Assembly (NCBI RefSeq): GCF_001620265.1
Contig: NZ_CP012661.1
Location: 2,418,001-2,482,000 of the forward strand
DNA from: Frigidibacter mobilis
GTDB lineage: Bacteria; Pseudomonadota; Alphaproteobacteria; Rhodobacterales; Rhodobacteraceae
Direction of reading: 5' to 3'
Length of the DNA: 64,000 nt
This document shows, piece after piece, positions 17,349 through 25,945 of this stretch. The position numbers were made by a program, and so were the translations under genes. The notes beneath the pieces were generated by a model that saw only the letters and a program-made list of their open reading frames with translations, did no database searches and was not told the DNA's origin. Numbering within the stretch: the first letter of the stretch is position 1; every line of letters starts with the position of its first letter.

Positions 17349-20300
17349 TGATCTCGATCCCCTCGAACGGGCCAGGTCCGAACGCATCGGACAGTTGTGC
17401 CACATGAATCTCAAAACCGTCCGACGCATCGTCGGCCGTCCGTTGCGCCGCCGTATAGCTCCACTGCGGCGCGCTCACCGTCTCTTCGCGTTGGATCTGT
17501 CCGGCCACGACCACCCGCACCACATAGGCCTCGCGCGTCTCGCCAAGCGGCACTTCCACCGAAACCCAGCTATCGCCCTCGATCCGGGTCCGGCGGATCC
17601 AGCTCAGCATTCCGCCGCCAGCACCATCCGGCGTCCACGCCAGATGGCACGGCGAATAGGGCCGCAGTCCGATCCCGCCGAATGCCTCCACCAGATGCAC
17701 ATAGGACGGATCGTCATATCCCCGCACGGCGGAGCCGATCCGGTAGTGCCGAGCCAACCCGCGGGCCGAGGCGTTCAGCGTGACCTGCTGCAACGCACTG
17801 TCGAGGCGCACGAGGTAGCTGCCGACCGGCCATTCGTCAGGCATGTCGGCATCTGTTCCAAGCTGGCCCCGCAGCCGCAGGTCAAGCTCGTAGACCCCAT
17901 CGCCCACCAGCACTGCGCGCTGGCATTGCAGCACCTCCCACCCCGCAGAGGCACCGGACCCGATTGCAAAGCTGTTGGCACCGTTCAGGACAGCGTCCTC
18001 ATCCGCCGACGAAAGCGTGCCACCGAAAACCTGCACGCGCAGCGGCGCTCCCAGATCCCAGCTATCCGGCGCCGCCCGCGGCAAGGGCGTCAGCGTCACG
18101 CCGATCACGGCACGCATGGAAATCAGCGTGTTCAGCTCATAGCCCGCATCGCTGGCCGAGGAGTAGACCGCCACCGTTCCCGGCCAGGGTGTCGCCGTCA
18201 CGGCCAGATGCGGCGCATGGGGCACTTCCCCCCCGGTCAGCAGCGGCAAGTCCAGAAACTGAGGGAACACCGGCAATGGCGCCGCAAAGGGCTTGGGTGC
18301 AACACGCTCCTCCGCCTCGTCAGACGCCCTATAAACCCCCGGCTCCACGCGCACCGCCTCGATCTCCGCCGCCCCCGCGACCTCGACCCGGTCGATGCGG
18401 TAAAGCCCCTGCTCGCGCCCGTCCTCCGCCTCCAGCCGCAGCACGTCCCCCGCCCCGAGCCAGGTCTGGGACGGCGGCAGTGACAGGCGCACCCCATCCC
18501 TGGCCACCCGCACCTCGGCCAGCCAGCGCTCGGTGATGCCCTGAGCCTCGGCGGAGGTGAGCGCCAACGGGAACTCGGTCTCCGCGATGACGCGCGACTC
18601 GGCATCGGGCAAGATAGCCTCGACAGCCCGCGTCTCGAAATCGCCCTGGGCTTCCACAAAGGTCAGCCGGATCCGCTCTGCCAGATCTGCCTGAGAGGCG
18701 CGCGTCAACTCCACCGCCGCGCGCCCCGCCTCGGCGCCGCGCGCCAACGTTTCCGGCCGCACCGTAGCCTTGGCCACGCCGCGCCGCATGCGGAACCGCA
18801 GCATGCCGTCGCGTTCGATGGCATCGAACCCATAAGCCAGCATCAGCGGCTGCAGTGCCGAGCGCGCACTGCCGCTGTCCGAGGTGACATAGCCACGCAC
18901 CCCCCCGTAAAGCTCAGACACGTCAATCAGCGTCTGCCCCGACCGCCCGCAGATCTCGGCCACCACATTGCCGAGCGGCTGCGCGGTCGTTCGCCCGCTG
19001 ATCCAGTGCCCACGAGTCCAGTTATCGCCATCCGTCCAGAGCGCCACATCATTGGGAAACTGCGGGTAGGGTCGCGCATCCCAGGCCCAGACATGCGCCC
19101 GGTCCATATCCACCATCGGCCCGCCATACAGGTCGGAATCCGGGTTCTTCGCCGGATCGGTCCAGAAATCGCGCATCGCCCGCAGATACTGCATCTGCAT
19201 GAGGTCATCGCGGCGCCCGTTGGAATAATACGGCAAATCCGATTCCGACGACCGCGGGTCCAGGAACTTGTTGGGCTGGTTGCCGCCCTTGTCGATCGCG
19301 GCGCAGCCCATCTCGGTGAACCAGATCGGCTTCGAGCGCGGCACCCAACCGGTCGGTACCGCCTGCCGCACGCCGCCGATGCGCTCGTGATGCGCATTTT
19401 CCCACCAGCCGCGGATATCCTTCACCCGCCACACCCAGGGCTCGCCATAGTCCCCGTCGGTGATCGGGGTACGGATCTGCGCGTCGCGGTGCTCGGCATG
19501 GGCATAGTACCAGTCATAGCCCTCGCCGCCCGCTATATTGGCCTTCAGGTAGTCAAGGTTGTAGATCGCCCCCCAGCCAGCGTCTGCATGGTCGGTTCCG
19601 TCCCGCCAGTCCGACACCGGCATGTAATTGTCGATGCCGATGAAATCGACGGCCTCGTCAGCCCAAAGCCGGTCGAGGTGGAAATAGCGATTGCCCTCGC
19701 CCGCATCGTATCCCGCATATTCGCTCCAGTCGGCCGCATAGCCGATCTTGGTCTGCTCTCCCAGGATCGCCCGCACCTCCCCCGCCAGCTGCCGCAGCTG
19801 CTCCACCGCGGGGAAACTGTCACCGGCACCGCGGATCTGCGTCAGCCCGCGCATCTCTGAGCCAATGCAGAACCCGTTCACCCCGCCCGCAGCCTTGCAT
19901 AGCCAAGCATAGTGCAGGATGAACCGCCGGTAGGACCATTCCTCCGGCCCGTGGTAGGAAATCGTCGGCGGATTCCCCGGTTCGGTTCCCAGTGGTCCCA
20001 GCACGGCCGAAGTGGAAAAATCTCCCGCCCCGGCCTGCCCGAAGAATGCAGCAACCTGTTCCCCCGCCAGCGCACTGCGGTCGGGCGTTCCCTCGGTCCC
20101 CGGCGCCGCCGACAGCGTGATGCGCCCGCGCCAGGGCAGAGCCGGCTGATCTTCCGCTCCGCTCCAGGGGTCGGTGCGCCCGTTGCCCGCCAGCTGCTCC
20201 ATCAGGATGAACGGGTAGAACACCACCTGCTTGCCCGCCGCCTTCATCGCCCGGATCGCCTCGATCACCGAGGCATCGGCCGGGGTGCCGCCATAGACCG

Positions 20301-21303
20301 GCCGCCCCCCGATCCGCGGCACCGCCAGCGCGCTGCTCCGCGCCAGGCCATTGACGCGCCAGGGATAGTCCGCGCCGTCGAATGCCTTCTGCTCCACCTT
20401 CGGCCGCAACTTGCACTGCGCGCAGCGCAGGTCGTCCCCGAACCACGACACCACCAGCGACACCGACCCGCAATTGGGCAACTCGTTGCCGAGCGCATCC
20501 AGCGAGGTCAGGAAGTCGGTCCTGCCACTTGCCGTGTTCACATTGGCGCTCTCGCCCACCCCGGGGCCCTTGCAGTAATGCACCGGCCGCGTCGCCAGCG
20601 CATATTCGCCTGTCCCCGGAATCATCGCCACGGCCCTCACGCCGCGGGTCAGGTCCTCCACCACCTCGCCAATCGCCGGCCCCTGCGCCGGCCGGATCAC
20701 CTCGAACGAGAATTGCGGCACCCGGTTCCCGAAGGGCGCAAGGGCCAGGTTCTCGAACACAACATAGGCCGTCCCGCGATAGGCCGGCGCCAGCCCCGCG
20801 CCCTCCACCGCCTCGATCTTCGGGTCCGGCAGCTGATCCTCGCTGCCCCGGTAGACGCGCATCTGCACATCATCCTTCGCAATCTCGCTGCCATCCGCCC
20901 AGATCCGCCCGATGCAGGTGATCTCGCCCTCGCCCACCGCAATCGCCAGGCTGACAGAATAGCTGTAGCTGGTGACGGTCGTGCTTGGCGCACCCTTGCC
21001 ACCCACCTCATCCTTCTTCTTGGTCTCGATGAAGGGCGAGGCCCAGATCACCTGCCCGCCCACCCGCATCCGGCCCCAGACCACGCCCAACGGCGCGCCC
21101 TCGCTGGCACCCGTGAGCCGGAAGCGGTCGATGCGCCCGGTCTCGACCGAGCTCGACCCCGCCCCCATCAGCCTCTGGTCGATCACCCGGCCAAGGGTGG
21201 CGCCCACGGCGCGGCCGATCACGGCCCCCGACAGGCCAAGGATGGTCCCGCCGAACCCCGCACCAAGGGCCGCACCGGCAGCCGCAAACAGAATGGTGGC
21301 CAT
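17341..21303 (-). CDS. GTA gp15: host-specificity / TIM-barrel tail tip protein
   Basis: A 1320-residue tail-tip 'megatron' homologous to the Rhodobacter capsulatus GTA g15 product (Rcc01698). It starts MATILFAAAGAALGAGFGGT at 21303. An N-terminal phage-tail region with Gly/Ala-rich helices (about 1-60) is followed by DRFRLTGASEGAPLGVVWG. A GTA TIM-barrel glycoside-hydrolase-like region lies about 290-700 (GFCIGSEMRGLT, FIGIDNYMPVSDWRDG, PIWFTEMGCAAIDKGGNQPN). Phage-tail and C-terminal Rcc01698-like domains follow. Full length and uninterrupted. The start overlaps the gp14 stop by one base. Confidence 0.92.
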   Translation of the reverse strand: MATILFAAAGAALGAGFGGTILGLSGAVIGRAVGATLGRVIDQRLMGAGSSSVETGRIDRFRLTGASEGAPLGVVWGRMRVGGQVIWASPFIETKKKDEVGGKGAPSTTVTSYSYSVSLAIAVGEGEITCIGRIWADGSEIAKDDVQMRVYRGSEDQLPDPKIEAVEGAGLAPAYRGTAYVVFENLALAPFGNRVPQFSFEVIRPAQGPAIGEVVEDLTRGVRAVAMIPGTGEYALATRPVHYCKGPGVGESANVNTASGRTDFLTSLDALGNELPNCGSVSLVVSWFGDDLRCAQCKLRPKVEQKAFDGADYPWRVNGLARSSALAVPRIGGRPVYGGTPADASVIEAIRAMKAAGKQVVFYPFILMEQLAGNGRTDPWSGAEDQPALPWRGRITLSAAPGTEGTPDRSALAGEQVAAFFGQAGAGDFSTSAVLGPLGTEPGNPPTISYHGPEEWSYRRFILHYAWLCKAAGGVNGFCIGSEMRGLTQIRGAGDSFPAVEQLRQLAGEVRAILGEQTKIGYAADWSEYAGYDAGEGNRYFHLDRLWADEAVDFIGIDNYMPVSDWRDGTDHADAGWGAIYNLDYLKANIAGGEGYDWYYAHAEHRDAQIRTPITDGDYGEPWVWRVKDIRGWWENAHHERIGGVRQAVPTGWVPRSKPIWFTEMGCAAIDKGGNQPNKFLDPRSSESDLPYYSNGRRDDLMQMQYLRAMRDFWTDPAKNPDSDLYGGPMVDMDRAHVWAWDARPYPQFPNDVALWTDGDNWTRGHWISGRTTAQPLGNVVAEICGRSGQTLIDVSELYGGVRGYVTSDSGSARSALQPLMLAYGFDAIERDGMLRFRMRRGVAKATVRPETLARGAEAGRAAVELTRASQADLAERIRLTFVEAQGDFETRAVEAILPDAESRVIAETEFPLALTSAEAQGITERWLAEVRVARDGVRLSLPPSQTWLGAGDVLRLEAEDGREQGLYRIDRVEVAGAAEIEAVRVEPGVYRASDEAEERVAPKPFAAPLPVFPQFLDLPLLTGGEVPHAPHLAVTATPWPGTVAVYSSASDAGYELNTLISMRAVIGVTLTPLPRAAPDSWDLGAPLRVQVFGGTLSSADEDAVLNGANSFAIGSGASAGWEVLQCQRAVLVGDGVYELDLRLRGQLGTDADMPDEWPVGSYLVRLDSALQQVTLNASARGLARHYRIGSAVRGYDDPSYVHLVEAFGGIGLRPYSPCHLAWTPDGAGGGMLSWIRRTRIEGDSWVSVEVPLGETREAYVVRVVVAGQIQREETVSAPQWSYTAAQRTADDASDGFEIHVAQLSDAFGPGPFEGIEIND

Positions 21304-21755
21304 CACGACCCTCCCGTGGGAAAAGCAAAGCGCGCCGCGATCCGGCGCTGCCAGGGGTCCGAAAGCGGGCTTTCCAGCACCGCATGGCCCGAATAGGCGT
21401 GGATGAACGCGGCGCTCTCGCCGGCCCGCGACAAGATCCCCAGATGCTTGGCGACGGACCCGGCCCGCATCCGGAACAGCAGGACCTCGCCCGGCCTCGC
21501 CGCCGCCCCCGCAGGGCATTCCCGCAAATGCCGCCGCGCCGCGGCCCACAGCCGCTCCTCGCGCGCAGGCTCGGACCAATCGGCGGTATAGGCCGGCACC
21601 GGCTCGGGCTCGTCGCCGTAGACCTCGCGCCAGACGCCCCGCAGCAGGCCAAGGCAATCCGCGCCCCCGCCCCGAACCGAGGCCTGGTGGCGATAGGGCG
21701 TGCCGATCCAGCCCCGCGCCGCCGCCACGATCCGCTCTGCACTCGCGCCCGTCAT
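21303..21755 (-). CDS. GTA gp14: NlpC/P60 cell-wall peptidase
   Basis: A 150-residue cysteine peptidase of the NlpC/P60 class in the GTA tail, expected to open peptidoglycan during DNA delivery. The nucleophile Cys lies in SVRGGGADCLGLLRGVWRE (about residues 32-50) after the RGWIGTPYRHQ segment. The catalytic His is probably in VAKHLGILSR. The ATG at 21755 overlaps the gp13 stop as ATGA, giving translational coupling. Intact. Confidence 0.9.
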   Translation of the reverse strand: MTGASAERIVAAARGWIGTPYRHQASVRGGGADCLGLLRGVWREVYGDEPEPVPAYTADWSEPAREERLWAAARRHLRECPAGAAARPGEVLLFRMRAGSVAKHLGILSRAGESAAFIHAYSGHAVLESPLSDPWQRRIAARFAFPTGGS

Positions 21756-22621
21756 GACTTGCCCCTCGCCGCCTTCATCGGGGTGATCGTCAGCCAATCC
21801 TCGCCCGGGATATGCGGAAAACCACGAAAGTTCATGAAGTTCTGAAACTTTAGGCGACAAGTCTCACCCCGCTTGTCGCAGCCCGCCTCCAGCCGCAGCA
21901 GATCGCCCTCCGCCACCGGCGCCCGCAGTTCCTGCCACAGCTCGACGCTGCGCCCCCCCGCCTCCAGCCGGTCGTTCTTGATACTGCCCCACAGCCCCGC
22001 GGCGGCACCGCTCAGCACCGACAGCCGGCCCTTCTCGAACCAGCGATCCTCGAATTCGGGCAAGGCCGGCAGCCGGAAGACAGCACCGCCGTCCGGCTCG
22101 CTCGCCGCCACCTCCACCCGGTAGCCCGGCTGCGCCAGGTCGAACCGGCAGCGCGCATCGCCCAGCACCGCACTGCACCCGGACAGGAAGATCCGGCCCT
22201 GCGCGTGGTTCAGCGGCTCGGACAGCCCGCGCAATTCCGCGGTGAACGCCCCGCCCGCCCGCGTCAACTCTCCCAGCGAGCCGCGAAACTGCAAAAGCCG
22301 CGCCTCGGGATCGGCCCAGTTGACCAGCCAGGCCCGCACATCGGCCCCGTCAAAGCGTCCGGCCAGGATATCGGCCTCGGAAATGGCATCGCTGCGCAGC
22401 GCGCCATAAGCCTCGCTGTTGTCTACCGCCAGCCCCGTGCTCTGCGCCAGCGCCCGCGCGGTGATGCCGCTGTCGGCACGAAACACGATGCCCTCGAAGC
22501 TCAGGTCGCGGTCGTGGTCGGTAAAGCCCAGCACCACCCCATCGCCGCGCATCACCGCCCAGCAACGGCACACCGTGCTCGCCCCGCCGGCCAGATGCGC
22601 GAACAACCCTTCCGCGCTCAT
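21752..22621 (-). CDS. GTA gp13: DUF2163 tail protein
   Basis: A 289-residue baseplate/tail-hub protein of the DUF2163 family (Rcc01696-like). It starts MSAEGLFAHLAGGASTVCRC; the VLGFTDHDRDLSFEG stretch and the C-terminal block with SGCSAVLGDARCRFDL and GCDKRGETCRLKFQNFMNFR, Cys-rich with the family FRGFPHIPGEDW ending, are diagnostic. In RcGTA this is an iron-sulfur hub protein; the Cys residues here are conserved. The ATG at 22621 overlaps the preceding chimeric stop as ATGA, the normal gp12-gp13 junction. Intact. Confidence 0.9.
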   Translation of the reverse strand: MSAEGLFAHLAGGASTVCRCWAVMRGDGVVLGFTDHDRDLSFEGIVFRADSGITARALAQSTGLAVDNSEAYGALRSDAISEADILAGRFDGADVRAWLVNWADPEARLLQFRGSLGELTRAGGAFTAELRGLSEPLNHAQGRIFLSGCSAVLGDARCRFDLAQPGYRVEVAASEPDGGAVFRLPALPEFEDRWFEKGRLSVLSGAAAGLWGSIKNDRLEAGGRSVELWQELRAPVAEGDLLRLEAGCDKRGETCRLKFQNFMNFRGFPHIPGEDWLTITPMKAARGKS

Positions 22622-22941
22622 ATCCGCACCTCGACCACCGGCAGCGCCACCCGCTTGGCCCGCCCCGCATCCAGCGGCCGCGCGCCCTCCACCTGCATCC
22701 GCACCCATTCGGCCCCGGCGCGGGTTTTCCCCGCGCCGCGCCCGCCCATGATGACCCAGGTTTTCCAGGCCCCTTCGGGCGGCAGCTGATGCGGCAGCGC
22801 CCAGAATTCGAACAACCAGGGCAGCGCCATCAGCGCCCCGTCGCCAAGCCCGCCCAGGAACTCGTCAATCTGCTCCGGCGTCGCGCAGGCGAGCCAGGCG
22901 GCGCCCGATTTCAGCGCGTGCAGCGTCGAAGTCGAGCGCAT
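22618..22941 (-). pseudogene. Chimeric remnant: GTA large terminase N-terminus joined to the end of gp12
   Basis: A 107-codon frame that begins as GTA terminase (TerL, g2): MRSTSTLHALKSGAAWL, then ALPWLFEFWALPHQLPPEG and Walker A WVIMGGRGAGKTRAGAEWV. It runs to GRAKRVAL, where intact TerL continues with VGET. Here the next residues are PVVEVRI and stop, which match the extreme C-terminus of gp12 (DUF2460 family). The usual ATGA overlap with gp13 follows. So one deletion removed most of TerL, the portal, protease, capsid, head-tail, tail tube and tape measure genes and nearly all of gp12. The ATPase and nuclease domains are incomplete. An assembly collapse is possible but the join is clean and in frame. 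Confidence 0.88.
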
Positions 22942-23188
22942 AGTCGTGAACGATCCCTGCGGTCTGTCGTCCAAGCTTTTCAACCCGCGTCCTTTCTTCC
23001 ATCGCCATCTGGAAGGCCGATTTCAGGTCACGAACCGAAACCGCGGCCTCCTTGGCCTTCTGGTAATTGCCGATCTTGATCTCGTGGATCACCCAGGCCA
23101 GGCTGCGTGCCGCGTCATCAAAATGCTCCAAGGTCTCCGAAAGCAGATGTTTCGGAGCCGCATCTCCTGCGGGAAAGATCAGTGTCAT
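22865..23188 (-). CDS. GTA gp1: small terminase-like protein
   Basis: A 107-residue GTA g1 homologue: MTLIFPAGDAAPKHLLSETL, EIKIGNYQKAKEAAVSVRDL, and a helical C-terminus ending EIGRRLARLRDAGAD. In RcGTA this is the small terminase that aids DNA packaging. It is the first gene of the GTA cluster. Its 3' end overlaps the chosen TerL start by 77 bases. No promoter was recognised in 23189-23384. Intact, but without a full TerL partner in this locus. Confidence 0.85.
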   Translation of the reverse strand: MTLIFPAGDAAPKHLLSETLEHFDDAARSLAWVIHEIKIGNYQKAKEAAVSVRDLKSAFQMAMEERTRVEKLGRQTAGIVHDYALDFDAARAEIGRRLARLRDAGAD

Positions 23189-23384
23189 GTGGTCGGTGCG
23201 CCCCTCTCATGCCGTCCGCACGAGAGAAATGAAAAAGCGGCGCCGGGTTGCCCCCTCGCCGCTCGCCCACTTCTTCTAGCATGTCACAACTGATGCCACA
23301 GACCGGGCGCCGAGTCAAGTTTTCTCGTTTTCGATCAAGGGCTTGGCCGAACGGTCCGTTAACGGATCTTCATGTAGAACATTA

Positions 23385-23420
23385 AAAACCCCGCGCAGAC
23401 CGTTGATCTGGCGGGGTTTT
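23385..23420 (-). terminator. Rho-independent terminator after mltG
   Basis: AAAACCCCGC (23385-23394) pairs with GCGGGGTTTT (23411-23420) around a 16-base loop. Read on the minus strand it lies 22 bases after the mltG stop and ends in a T-run. It separates the fatty-acid/mltG unit from the GTA locus; 23189-23384 shows nothing else. Confidence 0.85.
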
Positions 23421-23441
23421 CCGTTTTCGCAAAGGTTAACG

Positions 23442-24641
23442 TCAATTGGCGGGCGGAGCCTCCGCCGGCTGCACCGTCTGCGGCACCGCCTGCGTCCCCT
23501 GCTGCCGCTCGATCTCGCGCCAGCGCGCCACGTTCTGGTTATGCTCGGCCAGCGTCCGCCCGAAGGCGTGCCCGCCGGTGCCATCGGCGACGAAGTAGAG
23601 GTAGTCCGACTGTTCCGGGTCCAGCGCCGCGGCAATCGACTCGCGCCCCGGATTGGCAATCGGCGACGGCGGCAACCCGTCGATCACATAGGTGTTGAAC
23701 GGCGTCTCGCGGCGCAGCTCGCTCTGCCGCAGCCCGCGGCCCAGGGGCCCTTGGCCATTGGTAATTCCGTAAATCACCGCCGGGTCCGTCTGCAGCCGCA
23801 TTCCCTGCCGCAGCCGGTTCACGAACACGCTCGCCACCCGCCGCCGCTCGGTCGGAACCCCGGTTTCCTTCTCGATCAAGGAGGCCATGACCAGCGCCTC
23901 TTCCGGCGTGTCATAGGGCAGCCCGTCCACCCGGTTCGCCCACAGCTCCGCCAGCGTCGCCGCCTGGCGCCGCGCCATCTCATCGAGCACGGTCTGCCGC
24001 CCGGTGCCCCGCGTCACCTCATAGCTGTCGGGCGCCAGCGTTCCCTCCGCCGGCACCGCGCCCAGTTCGCCCTGCAGGAACTCCGCCCGCTTCAGCGCCT
24101 CGACCACCTGCCAGCTCGTCGCGCCTTCCGCCAGCGTCACCCGGAACCGCACATCGGCAGTTTCGGCAATGTCCACATAGGCTTCCGGGGCAGCGGTCGT
24201 GGCCGGATCGAACTTCGCCACTTCCACGTAGCGGTTCGTCTCCGGGTCCAGCTCGCGCACCAGAACCTCGGCGACCAGCACCCCGATCCGGTAGTTGATC
24301 TCGGTCCCGCAGGTCGATTGCCCGCCCTTGGTAATCACATCGACGATCTCGGTCATCGAGGCATGGGGGGCAATCAGGTAGGAGCCGAACTTCAGTTGAT
24401 TGGCGCGGTCGGTGTAATCCGCGCCCACCCGGAACACATAGCCCGAGGTGATCGCGCCCTGCGCCTCAAGATCGTCCGACACGCGGCGCAGGCTCGCCCC
24501 CTGGTCGACGCGCAGGCAAATCGCCTGCGCCAGCGGCCCGGGCTGCGTGAACTGCCGCTGCCCCCAGGCCACGACCCCGCCCGCCGCGACCAGGATCACG
24601 ATGGCCAGCGTCAGGAAGTTGGACGCGAGGGACCGCCACAT
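23442..24641 (-). CDS. mltG: Endolytic peptidoglycan transglycosylase MltG
   Basis: A 399-residue inner-membrane enzyme (YceG/MltG) that cuts nascent glycan strands and sets their length. One N-terminal transmembrane helix (LASNFLTLAIVILVAAGGVVAWG, split here only for description, residues 5-27) is followed by a LysM-like region (PGPLAQAICLRVDQGASLRR). The YceG catalytic domain holds LMASLIEKETGVP-type motif VMASLIEKETGVPTERRRVA with the catalytic Glu, QTDPAVIYGI, and YNTY-type FNTYVIDGLPPSPIANPG. The ATG overlaps the fabF stop by one base. Confidence 0.95.
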   Translation of the reverse strand: MWRSLASNFLTLAIVILVAAGGVVAWGQRQFTQPGPLAQAICLRVDQGASLRRVSDDLEAQGAITSGYVFRVGADYTDRANQLKFGSYLIAPHASMTEIVDVITKGGQSTCGTEINYRIGVLVAEVLVRELDPETNRYVEVAKFDPATTAAPEAYVDIAETADVRFRVTLAEGATSWQVVEALKRAEFLQGELGAVPAEGTLAPDSYEVTRGTGRQTVLDEMARRQAATLAELWANRVDGLPYDTPEEALVMASLIEKETGVPTERRRVASVFVNRLRQGMRLQTDPAVIYGITNGQGPLGRGLRQSELRRETPFNTYVIDGLPPSPIANPGRESIAAALDPEQSDYLYFVADGTGGHAFGRTLAEHNQNVARWREIERQQGTQAVPQTVQPAEAPPAN

Positions 24642-25903
24642 CAGCCCGCCACCTTGCCCAGCACAAGGCTGGCATTGGTGCCGCCAAAGCCGAAGCTGTT
24701 GGACAGCGCCACGTCGATCTTGCGCGCAACCGCCTTGTTGGGCGCGAGGTCCAGCTTGGGCTCCACCGCGGGGTTATCAAGGTTGATGGTCGGCGGCGCG
24801 ATCTGGTCGCGCAGCGCCAGCACGCAGAAGATCGCCTCCACCGCGCCCGCAGCCCCCAGCAGGTGCCCGATGCTCGACTTGGTCGAGGACATCGTGGTCC
24901 CCGCTGCCGAGTTGCCCAGGAGCCGCTCCACCGCAGCCAGCTCGATCGTGTCGGCCATCGTCGAGGTGCCATGCGCGTTGATGTAATCCACATCCCCGGG
25001 CGTGATCCCCGCCCGCTTCAGCGCGGCCGACATGCTGCGGAACGCGCCGTCGCCATCCTCGGCCGGCGCGGTGATGTGATAGGCATCGCCCGACATCCCG
25101 TAGCCCAGCACCTCGGCATAGATCCTAGCGCCGCGCGCCTTGGCGTGCTCGTATTCCTCCAGCACCACCACGCCCGCGCCCTCGCCGATCACGAACCCGT
25201 CGCGGTCCGCGTCATAGGGGCGGCTGGCCTTGGTCGGCTCGTCGGCGCGCTTGGTCGACAGCGCCTTGCAGGCATTGAACCCGGCCACGCCGATTTCGCT
25301 GATCGGGCTTTCGGTGCCGCCCGCGATCATCACATCGGCATCGCCCCACTGGATCAGCCGGCTGGCATCGCCAATGGCATGGGCGCCGGTGGAACAGGCG
25401 GTCACGACCGCATGGTTCGGCCCCTTGAAGCCATAGCGGATGCTGACCTGCCCCGAGACGAGGTTGATGAGTGCACCCGGAATGAAGAAGGGCGACACCC
25501 GCCGCGGGCCCTTGTCGCGGATCATCAGCGCGGTTTCGGCAATGGAGTTCAGCCCGCCGATGCCCGAGCCGATCATCACGCCGGTGCGCTCGCGGCCCTC
25601 GTCATCCTGCGGCATCCAGCCCGCATCCTCGACCGCCATCTGCGCGGCGGCCATCCCGTAGAGGATGAAATCGTCCACCTTGCGGCGGTCCTTCGGCTCC
25701 ATCCAGTCATCGGGGTTGAAGGTGCCGTCGCTGCCATCGCCGAACGGCACCTCGCAGGCATATTTCGTCAGCACGTTCGTTGCATCGAACCGGGTGATCG
25801 GGCCTGCGCCCGATTGCCCCGCCAGAAGCCGCGACCAGGTCGCCTCCACTCCGCAAGCCAGCGGCGTGACCATACCCAGCCCAGTGATAACCACTCGACG
25901 CAT
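24641..25903 (-). CDS. fabF: 3-oxoacyl-ACP synthase II (KAS II)
   Basis: Condenses malonyl-ACP with acyl-ACP in fatty-acid elongation. The 420 residues start MRRVVITGLGMVTPLACGVE at 25903, the family start; an upstream in-frame ATG at 25939 adds 12 residues with no family match. Active Cys lies in VVTACSTGAHAIGDA. The two His are in INAHGTSTMADTIE and SSTKSSIGHLLGAAGAVE, and NSFGFGGTNASLVLGK closes the fold. It lies upstream of mltG. acpP, fabG and fabD precede it, with an arginase-family gene's neighbour at 25946 interposed. Confidence 0.96.
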   Translation of the reverse strand: MRRVVITGLGMVTPLACGVEATWSRLLAGQSGAGPITRFDATNVLTKYACEVPFGDGSDGTFNPDDWMEPKDRRKVDDFILYGMAAAQMAVEDAGWMPQDDEGRERTGVMIGSGIGGLNSIAETALMIRDKGPRRVSPFFIPGALINLVSGQVSIRYGFKGPNHAVVTACSTGAHAIGDASRLIQWGDADVMIAGGTESPISEIGVAGFNACKALSTKRADEPTKASRPYDADRDGFVIGEGAGVVVLEEYEHAKARGARIYAEVLGYGMSGDAYHITAPAEDGDGAFRSMSAALKRAGITPGDVDYINAHGTSTMADTIELAAVERLLGNSAAGTTMSSTKSSIGHLLGAAGAVEAIFCVLALRDQIAPPTINLDNPAVEPKLDLAPNKAVARKIDVALSNSFGFGGTNASLVLGKVAG

Positions 25904-25945
25904 CGGCTTCTCCGTATCCAGTTCCTGCCTTCGTGGCACCTGATA

